From Actinomadura sp. NBRC 104412 (GTDB lineage: Bacteria; Actinomycetota; Actinomycetes; Streptosporangiales; Streptosporangiaceae), in contig NZ_BSTM01000023.1 of the NCBI RefSeq assembly GCF_030269515.1, forward strand, positions 62,001-126,000: a stretch of DNA of 64,000 nt. The letters are read 5' to 3'. Within the stretch, counting starts at the first letter, position 1; each line of letters starts with the position of its first letter. A model generated the notes under the pieces. It had not been told where the DNA came from. It saw only the letters and a program-made list of their open reading frames with translations, and did no database searches. Made by a program: the position numbers and the translations under genes. Shown in pieces: positions 1-9,550 of this stretch.

Positions 1-726
1 CCGGTCTGGGACGCTGCGGCGGGCGCAAACGGCGGCTACATCGACCCCGACACCGGCGAGGTGCTGCCCACCTGGGATGAAGCCCTGGACGCGATCGGGC
101 AGGACCCCGACGCTGAGCCGCTGCACGTGGTGCGGTTCGGGCGTCAGCTCGACGCCCAGGGCGTCATGGCCGACACGCCCCAGTCCCGCAAGCTGATCGG
201 CTACCTGACCAAGTACCTGGTCAAGGGCGTAGCCGAATGCCACGAACCCGAAACGGCGGCCCAGCGGGAGCACATGGACCGGATGGCCGAAGCGCTGCGG
301 TATGAGCCGTGCTCCCCGACGTGCGCGAACTGGCTGCGCTACGGCGTCCAGCCCAAGAACGCCCGGCGGGGCCTGACTCCGGGGTTCTGCAAGGGCAAGG
401 CACACCGGCGCGAACACCTCGGCTATGGCGGGCGCCGCGTGCTGGTCTCCCGCAAATGGTCCGGCAAGACCCTGGCCGACCACCGCGCCGACCGCAAAAC
501 CTGGGTCCTGGCCCGGCTCGCAGAAGCCGGCATCCCTGTCATGAACACCGCCGACACCCACACCACCCATGTGTGGGAACGCGCCGGGCCAAGTGATCCG
601 GACGTGCGGCCGGTCGAGCATCGCCTGTTGCTGCTGATCAACGAACGCATCCAACAACGCACCCAACTCGACCAAGCCACCCAGCACACCACCCCTGAGA
701 TTTCGGCAACTGCGGAGGCGGCGTGA
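1..726 (+). CDS. repSA: RepSA-like replication initiator, C-terminal part (5' truncated by window)
   Basis: The frame is open from base 1, so the start lies upstream and the GTG at 61 is internal. The visible part reads YIDPDTGE then LPTWDEALD, followed by the stretch CKGKAHRREHLGYGGRR and then VLVSRKWSGKTLADHRADR, all characteristic of the actinobacterial RepSA initiators of pSAM2-type integrative elements. In that family the protein starts rolling-circle-type replication of the excised element; this role is known for the family and not shown here. The stop overlaps the next gene's GTG start by 4 bases, so rep, xis and int form one translationally linked module. The catalytic N-terminal half cannot be examined. 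Confidence 0.85.
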   Translation, partial: PVWDAAAGANGGYIDPDTGEVLPTWDEALDAIGQDPDAEPLHVVRFGRQLDAQGVMADTPQSRKLIGYLTKYLVKGVAECHEPETAAQREHMDRMAEALRYEPCSPTCANWLRYGVQPKNARRGLTPGFCKGKAHRREHLGYGGRRVLVSRKWSGKTLADHRADRKTWVLARLAEAGIPVMNTADTHTTHVWERAGPSDPDVRPVEHRLLLLINERIQQRTQLDQATQHTTPEISATAEAA

Positions 727-968
727 ACAAGACGGGCAAGGACAAGCCGTTCCATCCCGATGACCGGCTCCTGAACTACAAGCAAGCGGCGGAAGTACTC
801 AACACCAGTCCGCGGTTCCCCCGGCGGCTGGTGGAGGAACGACGGATCCGCTTCGTGCGGGTCGGACGGTTCGTCCGCATCCCCGAATCGGCACTACGTG
901 AGTTCATCGCGGCCGGTCTCGTCGAGCCGGTCACCCTTCACGGCCACAAGACAAGGAGGGCTGCCTGA
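723..968 (+). CDS. xis: Excisionase / MerR-like helix-turn-helix protein (Xis)
   Basis: This 81-residue basic protein has a single winged-helix DNA-binding domain: LLNYKQAAEVLNTSPRFPRRLVEERRI at about residues 15-42, then RFVRVGRFVRIPESAL, the wing and recognition pattern of HTH_17/excisionase proteins. It would bind the arms of the attachment site and bias the integrase toward excision. The GTG start overlaps the rep stop (GTGA) and its stop overlaps the integrase ATG by one base (TGATG). This gene order and spacing are typical of Streptomyces-type integrative elements. Assignment as excisionase rests on size, fold and position. Confidence 0.85.
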   Translation: MNKTGKDKPFHPDDRLLNYKQAAEVLNTSPRFPRRLVEERRIRFVRVGRFVRIPESALREFIAAGLVEPVTLHGHKTRRAA

Positions 969-2134
969 TGGCTGGCAAGCGACGGTTCGGACGCGTTCGG
1001 CAACTCCCCTCCGGGCGCTACCAAGCGCGGTACCTCGGTCCGGATGGGGTCGACCGTCCGGCGCCGAATACCTTCGCGAGCAAGACGGACGCGGATCAGT
1101 GGCTCGTGCTGAAAGAGGCGGAGATCCGGCGGGGCGAGTGGATCGACCCCGACGCGGGCAGGGTGCCGTTCGAGGTCTTCGCGAAACAGTGGATCGATGA
1201 CCGCGTGCTCAAGCCTCGGACGGAGGGGCTGTATCGCGGGCTCCTGCGGAATCACCTGCTCCCGACTTTCGGCAACTTCGATCTCGTCGACATCCGGGAG
1301 GCTGATGTCCGGCGGTGGCGTAAGGAGCGGCTCGGCGTGGTCGGACAGTCGACGGTGGCAAAGGCTTACCAGCTCCTCAAGTCGATTCTGAACACAGCGG
1401 TGGATGATGAGCTGATCCGCCGTAACCCGTGCCGGATCAAGGGGGCCGGCGTCCCGGACACTCCGGAGCGACAAATGATCCCGCTGGGCAAGGTGATCGA
1501 GATCCTTGCCAAGACGCCCGAACGGTATCGAGCGCTCGTCCTGCTGGGCACCTTCGCAAGCTTGCGATGGGGTGAGTTGGCTGCGCTGCGCCGTAGGCAT
1601 CTCGACTTGGAGGCGGGGCTTGTCCGGGTGGAGGGCGCGATAGCTGAGCTGGACGGCGGCAAGCTCGTGGAGGACACGCCCAAGTCGCGCGCTGGGCGGC
1701 GGGTGGTGTCGATCCCGGCGGAGATCATCCCTGACCTTCGGGCCCACCTGGACAAGTTCGCTGAGGAGGGGCCGGATGGCCGGGTGTTCGTGGGTCCCAA
1801 GGGCGGGCCCCTACGGCGGTCGGGATTCCGGCGGATCTGGAACAAGGTCCGGAAAGATGTCGACCTGCCTGACCTGCACTTTCATGATCTCCGGCATGTG
1901 GGGAACACGCTCGCGGCGACTACTGGGGCCAGTCTCAAGGAGCTGATGGCTCGGATGGGGCATGCCTCGACGCGGGCGGCGCTGATCTACCAGCACGCGA
2001 CTCAAGATCGGGACCGGGCGATCGCTGAGGCGCTGGGGGAGGCGTTCAAGATCGCGCGGGACGGCGGCAAGCCCAGGAAGGGCACGAAGAAGCGATCGGG
2101 CACGCAACGGGCACGGAAGCCCAAACGATCTTGA
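968..2134 (+). CDS. int: Tyrosine recombinase / site-specific integrase
   Basis: A 388-residue integrase. The N-terminal part (to about residue 60) has the GRYQARYLGPDG substrate-arm pattern of actinobacterial element integrases, followed by a SAM-like core-binding domain. The catalytic set is complete: Arg200 (SLRWGEL), His306 and Arg309 (HDLRH), His332 (MGH) and nucleophile Tyr341 (ALIYQHA). The C-terminus is a Lys/Arg-rich tail. The gene ends 54 bases from the encoded CCA of tRNA-Gly, whose 3' end faces it, the standard layout where int sits next to the attachment site. The protein should integrate the element into the tRNA 3' end and, with Xis, excise it. Confidence 0.95.
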   Translation: MAGKRRFGRVRQLPSGRYQARYLGPDGVDRPAPNTFASKTDADQWLVLKEAEIRRGEWIDPDAGRVPFEVFAKQWIDDRVLKPRTEGLYRGLLRNHLLPTFGNFDLVDIREADVRRWRKERLGVVGQSTVAKAYQLLKSILNTAVDDELIRRNPCRIKGAGVPDTPERQMIPLGKVIEILAKTPERYRALVLLGTFASLRWGELAALRRRHLDLEAGLVRVEGAIAELDGGKLVEDTPKSRAGRRVVSIPAEIIPDLRAHLDKFAEEGPDGRVFVGPKGGPLRRSGFRRIWNKVRKDVDLPDLHFHDLRHVGNTLAATTGASLKELMARMGHASTRAALIYQHATQDRDRAIAEALGEAFKIARDGGKPRKGTKKRSGTQRARKPKRS

Positions 2135-2142
2135 GTGCGAGC

Positions 2143-2181
2143 AAGGCCCAGGCGGGAAAATCGGTCCCTGACCTGGGCCTT
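2143..2181. terminator. Hairpin between int and tRNA-Gly
   Basis: A perfect 10-bp inverted repeat, AAGGCCCAGG at 2143-2152 and CCTGGGCCTT at 2172-2181, encloses a 19-base loop. It lies between the convergent int and tRNA-Gly genes and can serve as a bidirectional terminator. Part of it may belong to the attachment region. Confidence 0.5.
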
Positions 2182-2187
2182 CGTGGT

Positions 2188-2230
2188 TGGAGCGGGCGAC
2201 GGGAATCGAACCCGCGTAGCCAGTTTGGAA
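2188..2230. other. Inferred attachment site (att) in the 3' half of tRNA-Gly
   Basis: The integrase gene ends beside the 3' end of tRNA-Gly, and pSAM2-type elements normally use a core identical to the 3' part of a tRNA gene. The exact core needs the second copy, which lies left of the window, so the boundaries are approximate and inferred. Confidence 0.55.
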
Positions 2231-2261
2231 GACTGGGGCTCTACCATTGAGCTACGCCCGC
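2191..2261 (-). tRNA. tRNA-Gly(TCC)
   Basis: On the minus strand the sequence folds as a standard cloverleaf. The acceptor GCGGGCG pairs with CGCCCGC, the anticodon stem encloses CTTCCAA (anticodon TCC), and the T arm carries GGTTCGATTCC. The discriminator is T at 2191, and CCA appears to be encoded at 2188-2190. The 3' end faces the integrase and the tRNA remains complete, as expected if the element restores the gene on integration. Confidence 0.95.
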
Positions 2262-2383
2262 GTCGGTGGGCCGGAGGGCCGCTGATCGACACCCGTAGGG
2301 TACAGGGTTTCGGGCGTGCTCGCGTTGCGCGGGTATTGGGCGAGGCGTCCGGGCTTGATCGGCATTAGACTGCTCGGGTCGGA

Positions 2384-2457
2384 CGGGCTGTAGCGCAGTT
2401 TGGTAGCGCACCGGCTTTGGGTGCCGGGGGCCGTGGGTTCAAATCCCGCCAGCCCGA
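2384..2457 (+). tRNA. tRNA-Pro(TGG)
   Basis: A 74-base cloverleaf: acceptor CGGGCTG pairs with CAGCCCG, the D arm is GCGC...GCGC, and the anticodon loop TTTGGGT lies between CCGGC and GCCGG and gives anticodon TGG. CCA is not encoded. A TAGACT hexamer at 2366-2371 may be its -10 box. Confidence 0.95.
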
Positions 2458-2514
2458 CGGAGGGCAGGGGCTCTGGACTCCAACGTGGAGGACGGGGCCT
2501 CTTTCGCTTGGTGG

Positions 2515-3750
2515 TCAGACCGCCAGGCGGGCGGCCAGGAGGGCCACGTCGTCTTCCAAGGGGTGGCGGCTGCCGGCCAGGAGGGTGTCGCAGAGTTGGG
2601 GCAGCGGGCAGTCGGCGTGGGTGGCGGCGATGCTGACGGCGCGGTCCATGCCTTGTTGCAGGGTGTGGGCGCGGTCTTCTACCAGGCCGTCGGTGTGCAG
2701 GATGACGGTGGCGCCGGCGGGCATGAAATGTTCGTTGTCGGGGCGGTCCAGCTCCGGGGCGACGCCTAGTGGGGGTCCGGCCTCGGTGTCCAGGTAGCGG
2801 GCCGGTTCGCCGGGGACGGCCAGCAGGGGCGGCAGGTGACCGGCGCTGGACCACCAGATACGGCGGGACGGGCCGGTGCCCTCCAGCCGGGCCACGATGA
2901 CCGTGGCCATCGGGCCGCCGTGGAGGGCGTGCAGGACCTCGTCCAGGCGTTGCAGGATGCGGCTCGGCGGTTCGCGCTGGTCGAAGGCGATCACGCGGAG
3001 CATGTTGCTGATCTGGCTCATGACGGTGGCGGCCCGTACGTCGTGGCCCATCACGTCGCCCACCATGAGGCACGGCACCTTCTCGGGCAGATGGATCAGG
3101 TCGTACCAGTCGCCGCCGATGTTCGGCGCCTGGCCCGAGGGCTCGTACCGGGCCTCCAGCGTCCATTCGCTCAGTTGCGGCATGGAGGGCAGCAGCCGGC
3201 GCTGGAAGTCCTCGGTGGCCGCGCGGAGCCTGGCGTACAGGCGGGCGTTCTCGATGCTCACCCCGGCCGCGCCGGCCAGCGCGGTCGCCACCTGCTGATC
3301 CCGGTCGGTGAACCGTCCCCCGGCCTTGTCGATCAGGTACAGGTGGCCGTACACCGCGCCGCGGATCGGGATCGGCACCGTCAGCAGCGAGGCGATCGTC
3401 GGCTGTTGGGCCTCCGTGAGCTGGTCGAGGCGTAGTCGCAGCGGGTCCTGCCGCGCGTTCCCCGGAGTGGGCAGGTCGCCGACCTGCTCGGCGAACGACC
3501 CGGCCCCGGAGCCCGAGCTGATCAACTTGCCGAACCGGCCCTCCTCGTCCGGGACGCCCACCGAGGCGATCCGGGCGTTCACCACCTCCTGGGCCGCCCG
3601 GGCGACGGCCTCCAGGACCTCCTCGAGCTCCAGATGCCTGCTGATCTCCACGACGGCGTCCAGGAGCGCACGGGCCTCGCCCCGCTCGGTGGCGAGCCGT
3701 TGAAGCTTGGCCTGGATCTGGTCGCGCTCCCCGCCGCGCGGCTCGGCCAC
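2515..3750 (-). CDS. GAF-domain PP2C/SpoIIE-type protein serine phosphatase
   Basis: A 411-residue protein. A short coiled N-terminus (QIQAKLQRLATERGEARALL) leads into a GAF domain at about residues 20-165 (LLTVPIPIRGAVYGHLYLIDK). A SpoIIE/RsbU-type phosphatase domain follows, with metal-site motifs GGDWYDL, VGDVMGHD, SSAGHLPPLL, HTDGLVE and the terminal DDVALLAARL. Such proteins usually dephosphorylate anti-anti-sigma factors in partner-switching stress circuits; no partner gene is in this window. The frame stays open far upstream, but the GTG at 3750 follows a strong GGGGGGTGAGG ribosome-binding site and precedes the first family-like residues, so it was chosen. It reads toward tRNA-Pro. 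Confidence 0.88.
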   Translation of the reverse strand: MAEPRGGERDQIQAKLQRLATERGEARALLDAVVEISRHLELEEVLEAVARAAQEVVNARIASVGVPDEEGRFGKLISSGSGAGSFAEQVGDLPTPGNARQDPLRLRLDQLTEAQQPTIASLLTVPIPIRGAVYGHLYLIDKAGGRFTDRDQQVATALAGAAGVSIENARLYARLRAATEDFQRRLLPSMPQLSEWTLEARYEPSGQAPNIGGDWYDLIHLPEKVPCLMVGDVMGHDVRAATVMSQISNMLRVIAFDQREPPSRILQRLDEVLHALHGGPMATVIVARLEGTGPSRRIWWSSAGHLPPLLAVPGEPARYLDTEAGPPLGVAPELDRPDNEHFMPAGATVILHTDGLVEDRAHTLQQGMDRAVSIAATHADCPLPQLCDTLLAGSRHPLEDDVALLAARLAV

Positions 3751-3867
3751 GTCCTCACCCCCCTGAGGTGGGTCTACCCCTGGTGCGGCGAATCCTTCCC
3801 GCCGTCCTGGAAAAGGTGGTGCGGCGGTGAGGGGCGGTCTCCAGAATGTCCCGGGAAGGAGGCCGTG

Positions 3868-4557
3868 ATGGTGGATGTGACGAATGTGCTGCTTGCCGGT
3901 GTCGTGGGGTCCACCGCGTACGGGCTGGCGACTCCGGAGTCGGACGTGGACCGGCTGGCGGTGTTCGCCGCGCCGACGGTGCTGTTCCACGGGTTGCATC
4001 CGCCGGTGGGCAAGCAGGCCACCAAGGTCACCACCGACCCGGACGTCACGCGACATGAGGCGGGGAAGTTCGCGGCGCTGTGCCTGGGCGTGAACCCCAC
4101 GGTCACCGAGCTGCTGTGGCTGGACGAGTACGAGACGCGCACGGAGCTGGGCGATCGGCTGATCGGCGTGCGGGAGGCGTTCCTGTCGGCCAAGCGGGTC
4201 AGGGACGCGTACTTCGGCTACGCGGTGTCCCAGTTCCGCAGGCTGGAGGGACGCGGGGACGGGTCGTTCTCGGCGGACACGCGCAAGCGGACGGCCAAGC
4301 ACGCCCGGCATCTGGCGCGGCTCGTCCACCAGGGGCTGGACCTGTACCGGACGGGACGGCTCACGGTAAGGCTGGAGAACCCGCAGTGGTACCGGGACTT
4401 CGGCGAGCGCGTGGCCCAAGGGGAACTGGACGAGGCCAAGAGCCTGCTGGCCGAGGCCGAGTCGAAGTTCGACGCGATCCGGACGCCGCTGACCGAGCGG
4501 CCGGATGAGGACACGGTGGAACGCTGGCTGCTTGAGGTGCGCGCGGCCTTCCTCTGA
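3868..4557 (+). CDS. DNA polymerase beta-like nucleotidyltransferase (RlaP-type)
   Basis: A 229-residue protein beginning VDVTNVLLAGVVGSTAYGLA and then TPESDVDRLAVF. This is the GS...DxD signature of the minimal nucleotidyltransferase fold, with two metal-binding aspartates. The rest (HGLHPP, NPTVTELLWLDEYE, KRVRDAYFGYAVSQFRRLE) resembles the Pfam RlaP family, linked in some bacteria to RNA repair operons; no ligase or RtcB-like gene is next to it here. The ATG at 3868 follows AAGGAGG with a 5-base gap; the longer open frame starting at 3634 overlaps the divergent phosphatase start and is not credible. The substrate is unknown. Confidence 0.8.
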   Translation: MVDVTNVLLAGVVGSTAYGLATPESDVDRLAVFAAPTVLFHGLHPPVGKQATKVTTDPDVTRHEAGKFAALCLGVNPTVTELLWLDEYETRTELGDRLIGVREAFLSAKRVRDAYFGYAVSQFRRLEGRGDGSFSADTRKRTAKHARHLARLVHQGLDLYRTGRLTVRLENPQWYRDFGERVAQGELDEAKSLLAEAESKFDAIRTPLTERPDEDTVERWLLEVRAAFL

Positions 4558-4559
4558 CC

Positions 4560-5081
4560 TCAGGCCGGCGGGCCGGGGCGGACGGGCACCTTGGCCAGGT
4601 CGCCCGCGCGCACGCCTTGGAGGACGTTCGTCACGCTCAGCACCACCTCGCCCAGGCCCTCGCGGAGGGCGTCGGCGGAGGGACGGTACGCGTCGAGGTC
4701 CTGGATCCCGGCGTCCTCCAGCAGGGAGAGGGGGTCGGCGAGCTGGCCGGCCAGCCAGCCCATCGGGTTGGCGGTGAGCTCGTCGCGGAAGGTGCGCCGG
4801 CCGGGCTCGTTGTTCCGCATGCCGGGGTGGTAGTGCATCCGGTCCTTGCTGCCGGGCCCGCCCTCCTCGGTCTCCAGGAAGTCGGCGCGCCACACGGCCT
4901 GGTCGACGACCACCTTCTGGGACGCGTTGATGGAGCCGCGCCACGGCTGCGGGTCGAGCAGGCGCAGCTCGACCCGCGCGCCGCGTTCGCGTGCGGCGTG
5001 CTCGGGGTCGGGATCGATCAGGAAGACGTCCTCCACCGTCACTCCCAGACTGCCGAAGCAGAACACCCGCAGCACAGCCAC
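4560..5081 (-). CDS. Conserved hypothetical protein
   Basis: About 173 residues, no family recognised. The N-terminus VLRVFCFGSLGVTVEDVFLI is hydrophobic, followed by an acidic/basic region and patches SINASQKVVVDQAVWRADF, KDRMHYHPGMRNNEPG and NPMGWLAGQLADPLSLL, which look like conserved, possibly ligand-binding segments. There is no signal peptide or membrane span. The start is ambiguous: GTG at 5081 lies directly after GAGGGGAG, while GTG at 5075 has better spacing (7 bases). It is convergent with the nucleotidyltransferase (2-base gap) and lies just downstream of the alaS paralogue on the same strand (57-base gap), so cotranscription with alaS is plausible. Confidence 0.7.
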   Translation of the reverse strand: MAVLRVFCFGSLGVTVEDVFLIDPDPEHAARERGARVELRLLDPQPWRGSINASQKVVVDQAVWRADFLETEEGGPGSKDRMHYHPGMRNNEPGRRTFRDELTANPMGWLAGQLADPLSLLEDAGIQDLDAYRPSADALREGLGEVVLSVTNVLQGVRAGDLAKVPVRPGPPA

Positions 5082-5138
5082 GCTCCCCTCACTCGATCGG
5101 CCCGACTGATTCGGACGATACGCCTGAAATATCAACAA

Positions 5139-7835
5139 TCAAGGCGCGCTGGTGAGGAGCTCGCGGGCGGTGCGCGCCGCCTGCGCGACCGCCTTGTCCA
5201 GCCGTCCGGTGTCCCGTCCGCCCGCGGTGGCGATGCCGCCCTTGCCGCCCGCGCCGCCGCCGACCGTCCGCGCCGCGGTGGTGAGCAGCTCGGCCGCGCG
5301 CAGCCCGGAGCCGGCGAGGCACGGGGTCAGCGCCGCCGCGAGGGACGCCGCCGTGCCCGTGCGCGCGCCCAGGACGACCGCGCCCTCCCCGGACGGGCAG
5401 CGCGCGATCGTCTCCAGCGCCAGCGTCCGCAGGTCGCCGGCGTCGGAGACCACCCCGTCCGGGACGGTCGCGGTGACCAGCCAGATGCCGCCGGGGAGGA
5501 TCTCGGCGCCGCCGGTGAGGCGGTCCGCGAGCGCCGCACGTTCGGACGCCCGTAGCGCCTCCAGATGCCGTTGCGCCTCCGCGAAGGTGTCGAGCCTCTG
5601 CCGGAGCCGTTCGGGCGCCTGGTCCGGGGGCACCTTCAGCAGCGCCGCGAGCTCGTGCAGCAGCGCATGCTCGTGGTCGTGGTGGCGCAGCGCGTCCGGG
5701 CCCGTCAGCGCCTCGATGCGGCGCAGTCCCGTCCCGATCGAGGTCTCGCTGAGGATGTGCAGGGGACCGGCCTGTGACCCGTGCCCGACGTGCGTGCCGC
5801 CGCACAGTTCGCGGGACGCGTTCCCGATGTCGACGATCCGCACCCGTTCGCCGTACCGTTCGCCGAACAACGCGACCGCGCCCGCCTCCGCCATCAGGCC
5901 GAAGCCCGGAGACATGACCTCGTCCCGCTTCGCCTCCCACACGCGGACTTCGGGGTCGTCCATCAGGTAGTCGTTCACCAGGGACTGGACGTGCCGCACG
6001 TCCACATGCGCGAAGTGCGAGAAGTCGAAGCGGAGCCGCCCGGGTTCGACGCGCGACCCTCGCTGCACCGCGTGCTCGCCCAGGAAGCGGCGCAGCATCG
6101 CATGCAGCACGTGCGTCGCGCTGTGCGAACGCGCGGTCGCCGCCCGCCGCGCCGCGTCGACGATCGCCTCCGCCTCGTCCCCGGTACGGATCTCACCCGA
6201 GACGACCCGCGCCGAGTGGACGTGCAGCCCGTCCAGTCCGGGACGGGTGTCACGGATCTCCAGGACCGTCCCGCCGGACGTGCGCAGCGTGCCCGTGTCG
6301 CCGACCTGGCCGCCGCCCTCCGCGTAGAAGGGACTCCGGTCGAGGATCACCTCCGGCTCGTCGCCCTCCGACGCGGACGCGACCGAACGGCCCGACCCGT
6401 CCAGGAGCGCCAGCACCCGGGACTCGGCCGAGGTCGCGTCGTACCCGACGAAGGTGGTCAGGCCGTGTTCGCCCGCGACACGCCGGTAGAGGTCGCGCCG
6501 CGCCACCTCGCCGCCCTTGCGTTGCCGGCTCGCCTCGTACGCCTGCCTGCGCTGCTCTTCGAGGAGCGCGGTGAACGCGTCCTCGTCCACCGTCAGGCCC
6601 GCCGCGCGCGCCGCGTCCACGGTCAGGTCGAACGGGAAGCCGTAGGAGTTGTGCAGGTCGAACGCCGCCCGTCCGGGGAGCACCGTGGAACCCGACGAGC
6701 GCGCACGCCCGATCGCCGAGTCCAGCACCCGCGACCCCTGCCGCAGCGTCCGCGCGAAGGTCTCCTCCTCCGCCCCGCACACCTGCGCGATCAGCTCGCG
6801 CCCGTCCACCAGCCGCGGCCAGGCCGGGCCGAGCGTGTCGACGACGCACGACGTCAGCGCGGGCAGCGCCGGCTCGTCCACCCCGAGGAGCCGCGCGTGG
6901 CGGACGGCGCGGCGCATCAGCCGCCGCAGTACGTACCCGCGGCCCTCCGGGGACGGCAGCACCCCGTCCGCGATGAGGAAAGCGATGGTGCGCGCGTGAT
7001 CCACCACGATCCGGAACGACGTGGACTCCTCGCCGCCGTCCCGCCCGGGGTACTCGCGTCCGGACAGGTCCTGGACGAGCCGCAGCGTCGGCGCCACCAG
7101 GTCGGTCTCCATCAGCGTGTCGACGTCCTGGAGGATCGCCGCGAGCCGGTCCAGGCCCAGGCCGGTGTCGATGCTGGGCGCGGGCAGGTCGCCGACGATG
7201 GGGTAGCCCTCCTTGGACGGCCCTTCCCCGCGCACGTTCTGCATGAAGACCAGGTTCCAGATCTCCAGGTGACGTTCGCCGTCGACCGCGGGTCCGCCCT
7301 CGCGCCCGAACGCCGGGCCACGGTCGTAGTGCAGTTCCGAGGACGGCCCGCACGGGCCGGGGACGCCCATGGACCAGAAGTTGTCGGCCATCCCGAGCCG
7401 CTGGATCCGCTCGCCGGGGACGCCGATCCGCCGCCACAGCCGTACCGCCTCGTCGTCGTCGAGGTAGACGGTCACCCACAGCCGGGACGGGTCGAGCCCG
7501 AAGCCGCGGGTGAGCAGTTCCCACGCCCAGGCGGTCGCCTCCTCCTTGAAGTAGTCGCCGAAGGAGAAGTTCCCGAGCATCTCGAAGAACGTCGTGTGCC
7601 GCGTGGTGCGGCCGACGTGGTCGAGGTCGGTCGTGCGCGCGCATCTCTGCACCGACACCGCGCGCGGGTGGTCGGGTTCGGAACGGCCGAGGAAGTACGG
7701 CTTGAACTGGTCCATCCCCGCGCCCGTCAGCAGCAGCGTCGGATCGGACGGGACGAGCGGGCTCGACGGCACCACGCGGTGGTCGCGTTCGGTGAAGAAG
7801 TCGAGGAAGGTCTGCCGGATCTCACCGGAAAGCAT
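5139..7835 (-). CDS. alaS: Alanyl-tRNA synthetase, divergent (probable second copy)
   Basis: An 898-residue class II synthetase. The order is aminoacylation domain (motif 2 region TTRHTTFFEMLGNFSFGDYF; NFWSMGVPGPCGPSSELHYD), tRNA-recognition domain, editing domain with HSATHVLHAML and CGGTH (Cys678-His682), and a C-Ala domain ending in GGGAGGKGGIATAGG. All active-site and editing metal ligands look intact. It differs from the usual actinobacterial AlaS at normally fixed positions, for example VQRCARTTDLDHVG in place of VQKCVRTxDIEEVG, and GPSSELHYDRG in place of GPCSEINYDRG. It also sits away from the normal alaS neighbours (ruvX, rpsD). A duplicate or resistance-type synthetase is therefore inferred. 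No T-box was seen upstream. Confidence 0.9.
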   Translation of the reverse strand: MLSGEIRQTFLDFFTERDHRVVPSSPLVPSDPTLLLTGAGMDQFKPYFLGRSEPDHPRAVSVQRCARTTDLDHVGRTTRHTTFFEMLGNFSFGDYFKEEATAWAWELLTRGFGLDPSRLWVTVYLDDDEAVRLWRRIGVPGERIQRLGMADNFWSMGVPGPCGPSSELHYDRGPAFGREGGPAVDGERHLEIWNLVFMQNVRGEGPSKEGYPIVGDLPAPSIDTGLGLDRLAAILQDVDTLMETDLVAPTLRLVQDLSGREYPGRDGGEESTSFRIVVDHARTIAFLIADGVLPSPEGRGYVLRRLMRRAVRHARLLGVDEPALPALTSCVVDTLGPAWPRLVDGRELIAQVCGAEEETFARTLRQGSRVLDSAIGRARSSGSTVLPGRAAFDLHNSYGFPFDLTVDAARAAGLTVDEDAFTALLEEQRRQAYEASRQRKGGEVARRDLYRRVAGEHGLTTFVGYDATSAESRVLALLDGSGRSVASASEGDEPEVILDRSPFYAEGGGQVGDTGTLRTSGGTVLEIRDTRPGLDGLHVHSARVVSGEIRTGDEAEAIVDAARRAATARSHSATHVLHAMLRRFLGEHAVQRGSRVEPGRLRFDFSHFAHVDVRHVQSLVNDYLMDDPEVRVWEAKRDEVMSPGFGLMAEAGAVALFGERYGERVRIVDIGNASRELCGGTHVGHGSQAGPLHILSETSIGTGLRRIEALTGPDALRHHDHEHALLHELAALLKVPPDQAPERLRQRLDTFAEAQRHLEALRASERAALADRLTGGAEILPGGIWLVTATVPDGVVSDAGDLRTLALETIARCPSGEGAVVLGARTGTAASLAAALTPCLAGSGLRAAELLTTAARTVGGGAGGKGGIATAGGRDTGRLDKAVAQAARTARELLTSAP

Positions 7836-8131
7836 GGAAGGGCCTCACGAGGTCGAAGGGACGGCGGCACGCGACGCCGAACCGGGCCGGGCGCGACCGC
7901 CCGTTCCCCGGCTCGGCGCGGCTAGCTCGCCGCCCTGCCTCGTGAAGCACCATGCGGGTCAAAATAGCGCCCGCCGCGAGCCCGTGCATCCGGATATGCG
8001 CGCCTCGGCGGCCCCCCGGGAACGACCCGGCAACGGCACGACCACGGCAACAGCCTCCCTGCCGAGGGCCGTCCGGCGGTGTCCGCCGGTGCGGCACGCG
8101 CGAGGGCAGGGAGGCCGGAGCCGGAACGGGC

Positions 8132-9412
<1,281 letters not shown>

Positions 9413-9464
9413 GGTCCTCCGTTCAAGTTCGCCCCCGAACCCAACATCGGAACCCCGCTCTAAT

Positions 9465-9485
9465 TCTTAGGAAACTTTCCTAAGA
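9465..9485. promoter_or_regulatory. Palindromic operator upstream of the chitinase
   Basis: CTTAGGAAA-C-TTTCCTAAG at 9466-9484, with one more matching T/A pair outside, is a perfect dyad around a single C, in a locally AT-rich patch of otherwise very GC-rich DNA. A one-base centre argues for a protein-binding site over an RNA hairpin. It resembles operators placed before secreted hydrolase genes in actinomycetes; the cognate regulator is unknown here. Confidence 0.7.
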
Positions 9486-9550
9486 GTTGAACGGATCGTA
9501 GGCGACCGGAGACGGTCTGGCAAGGCCCGGACAGCCGGTCGGGCGGCCGG

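Noticed and set aside
2252..3166. Arg-rich minus-strand ORF overlapping the tRNA genes
   Set aside because: It overlaps two tRNA genes and the phosphatase gene in another frame, so it is not credible.
3751..4944. N-terminal extension of the SpoIIE-type phosphatase
   Set aside because: The frame stays open by chance through the divergent nucleotidyltransferase gene. A strong ribosome-binding site supports the start at 3750.
7836..8131. T-box or other riboswitch upstream of the alaS paralogue
   Set aside because: No specifier-loop or conserved antiterminator sequence was seen in the 296 bases; only an ordinary AT-rich TATTTT patch that could be a -10 box.
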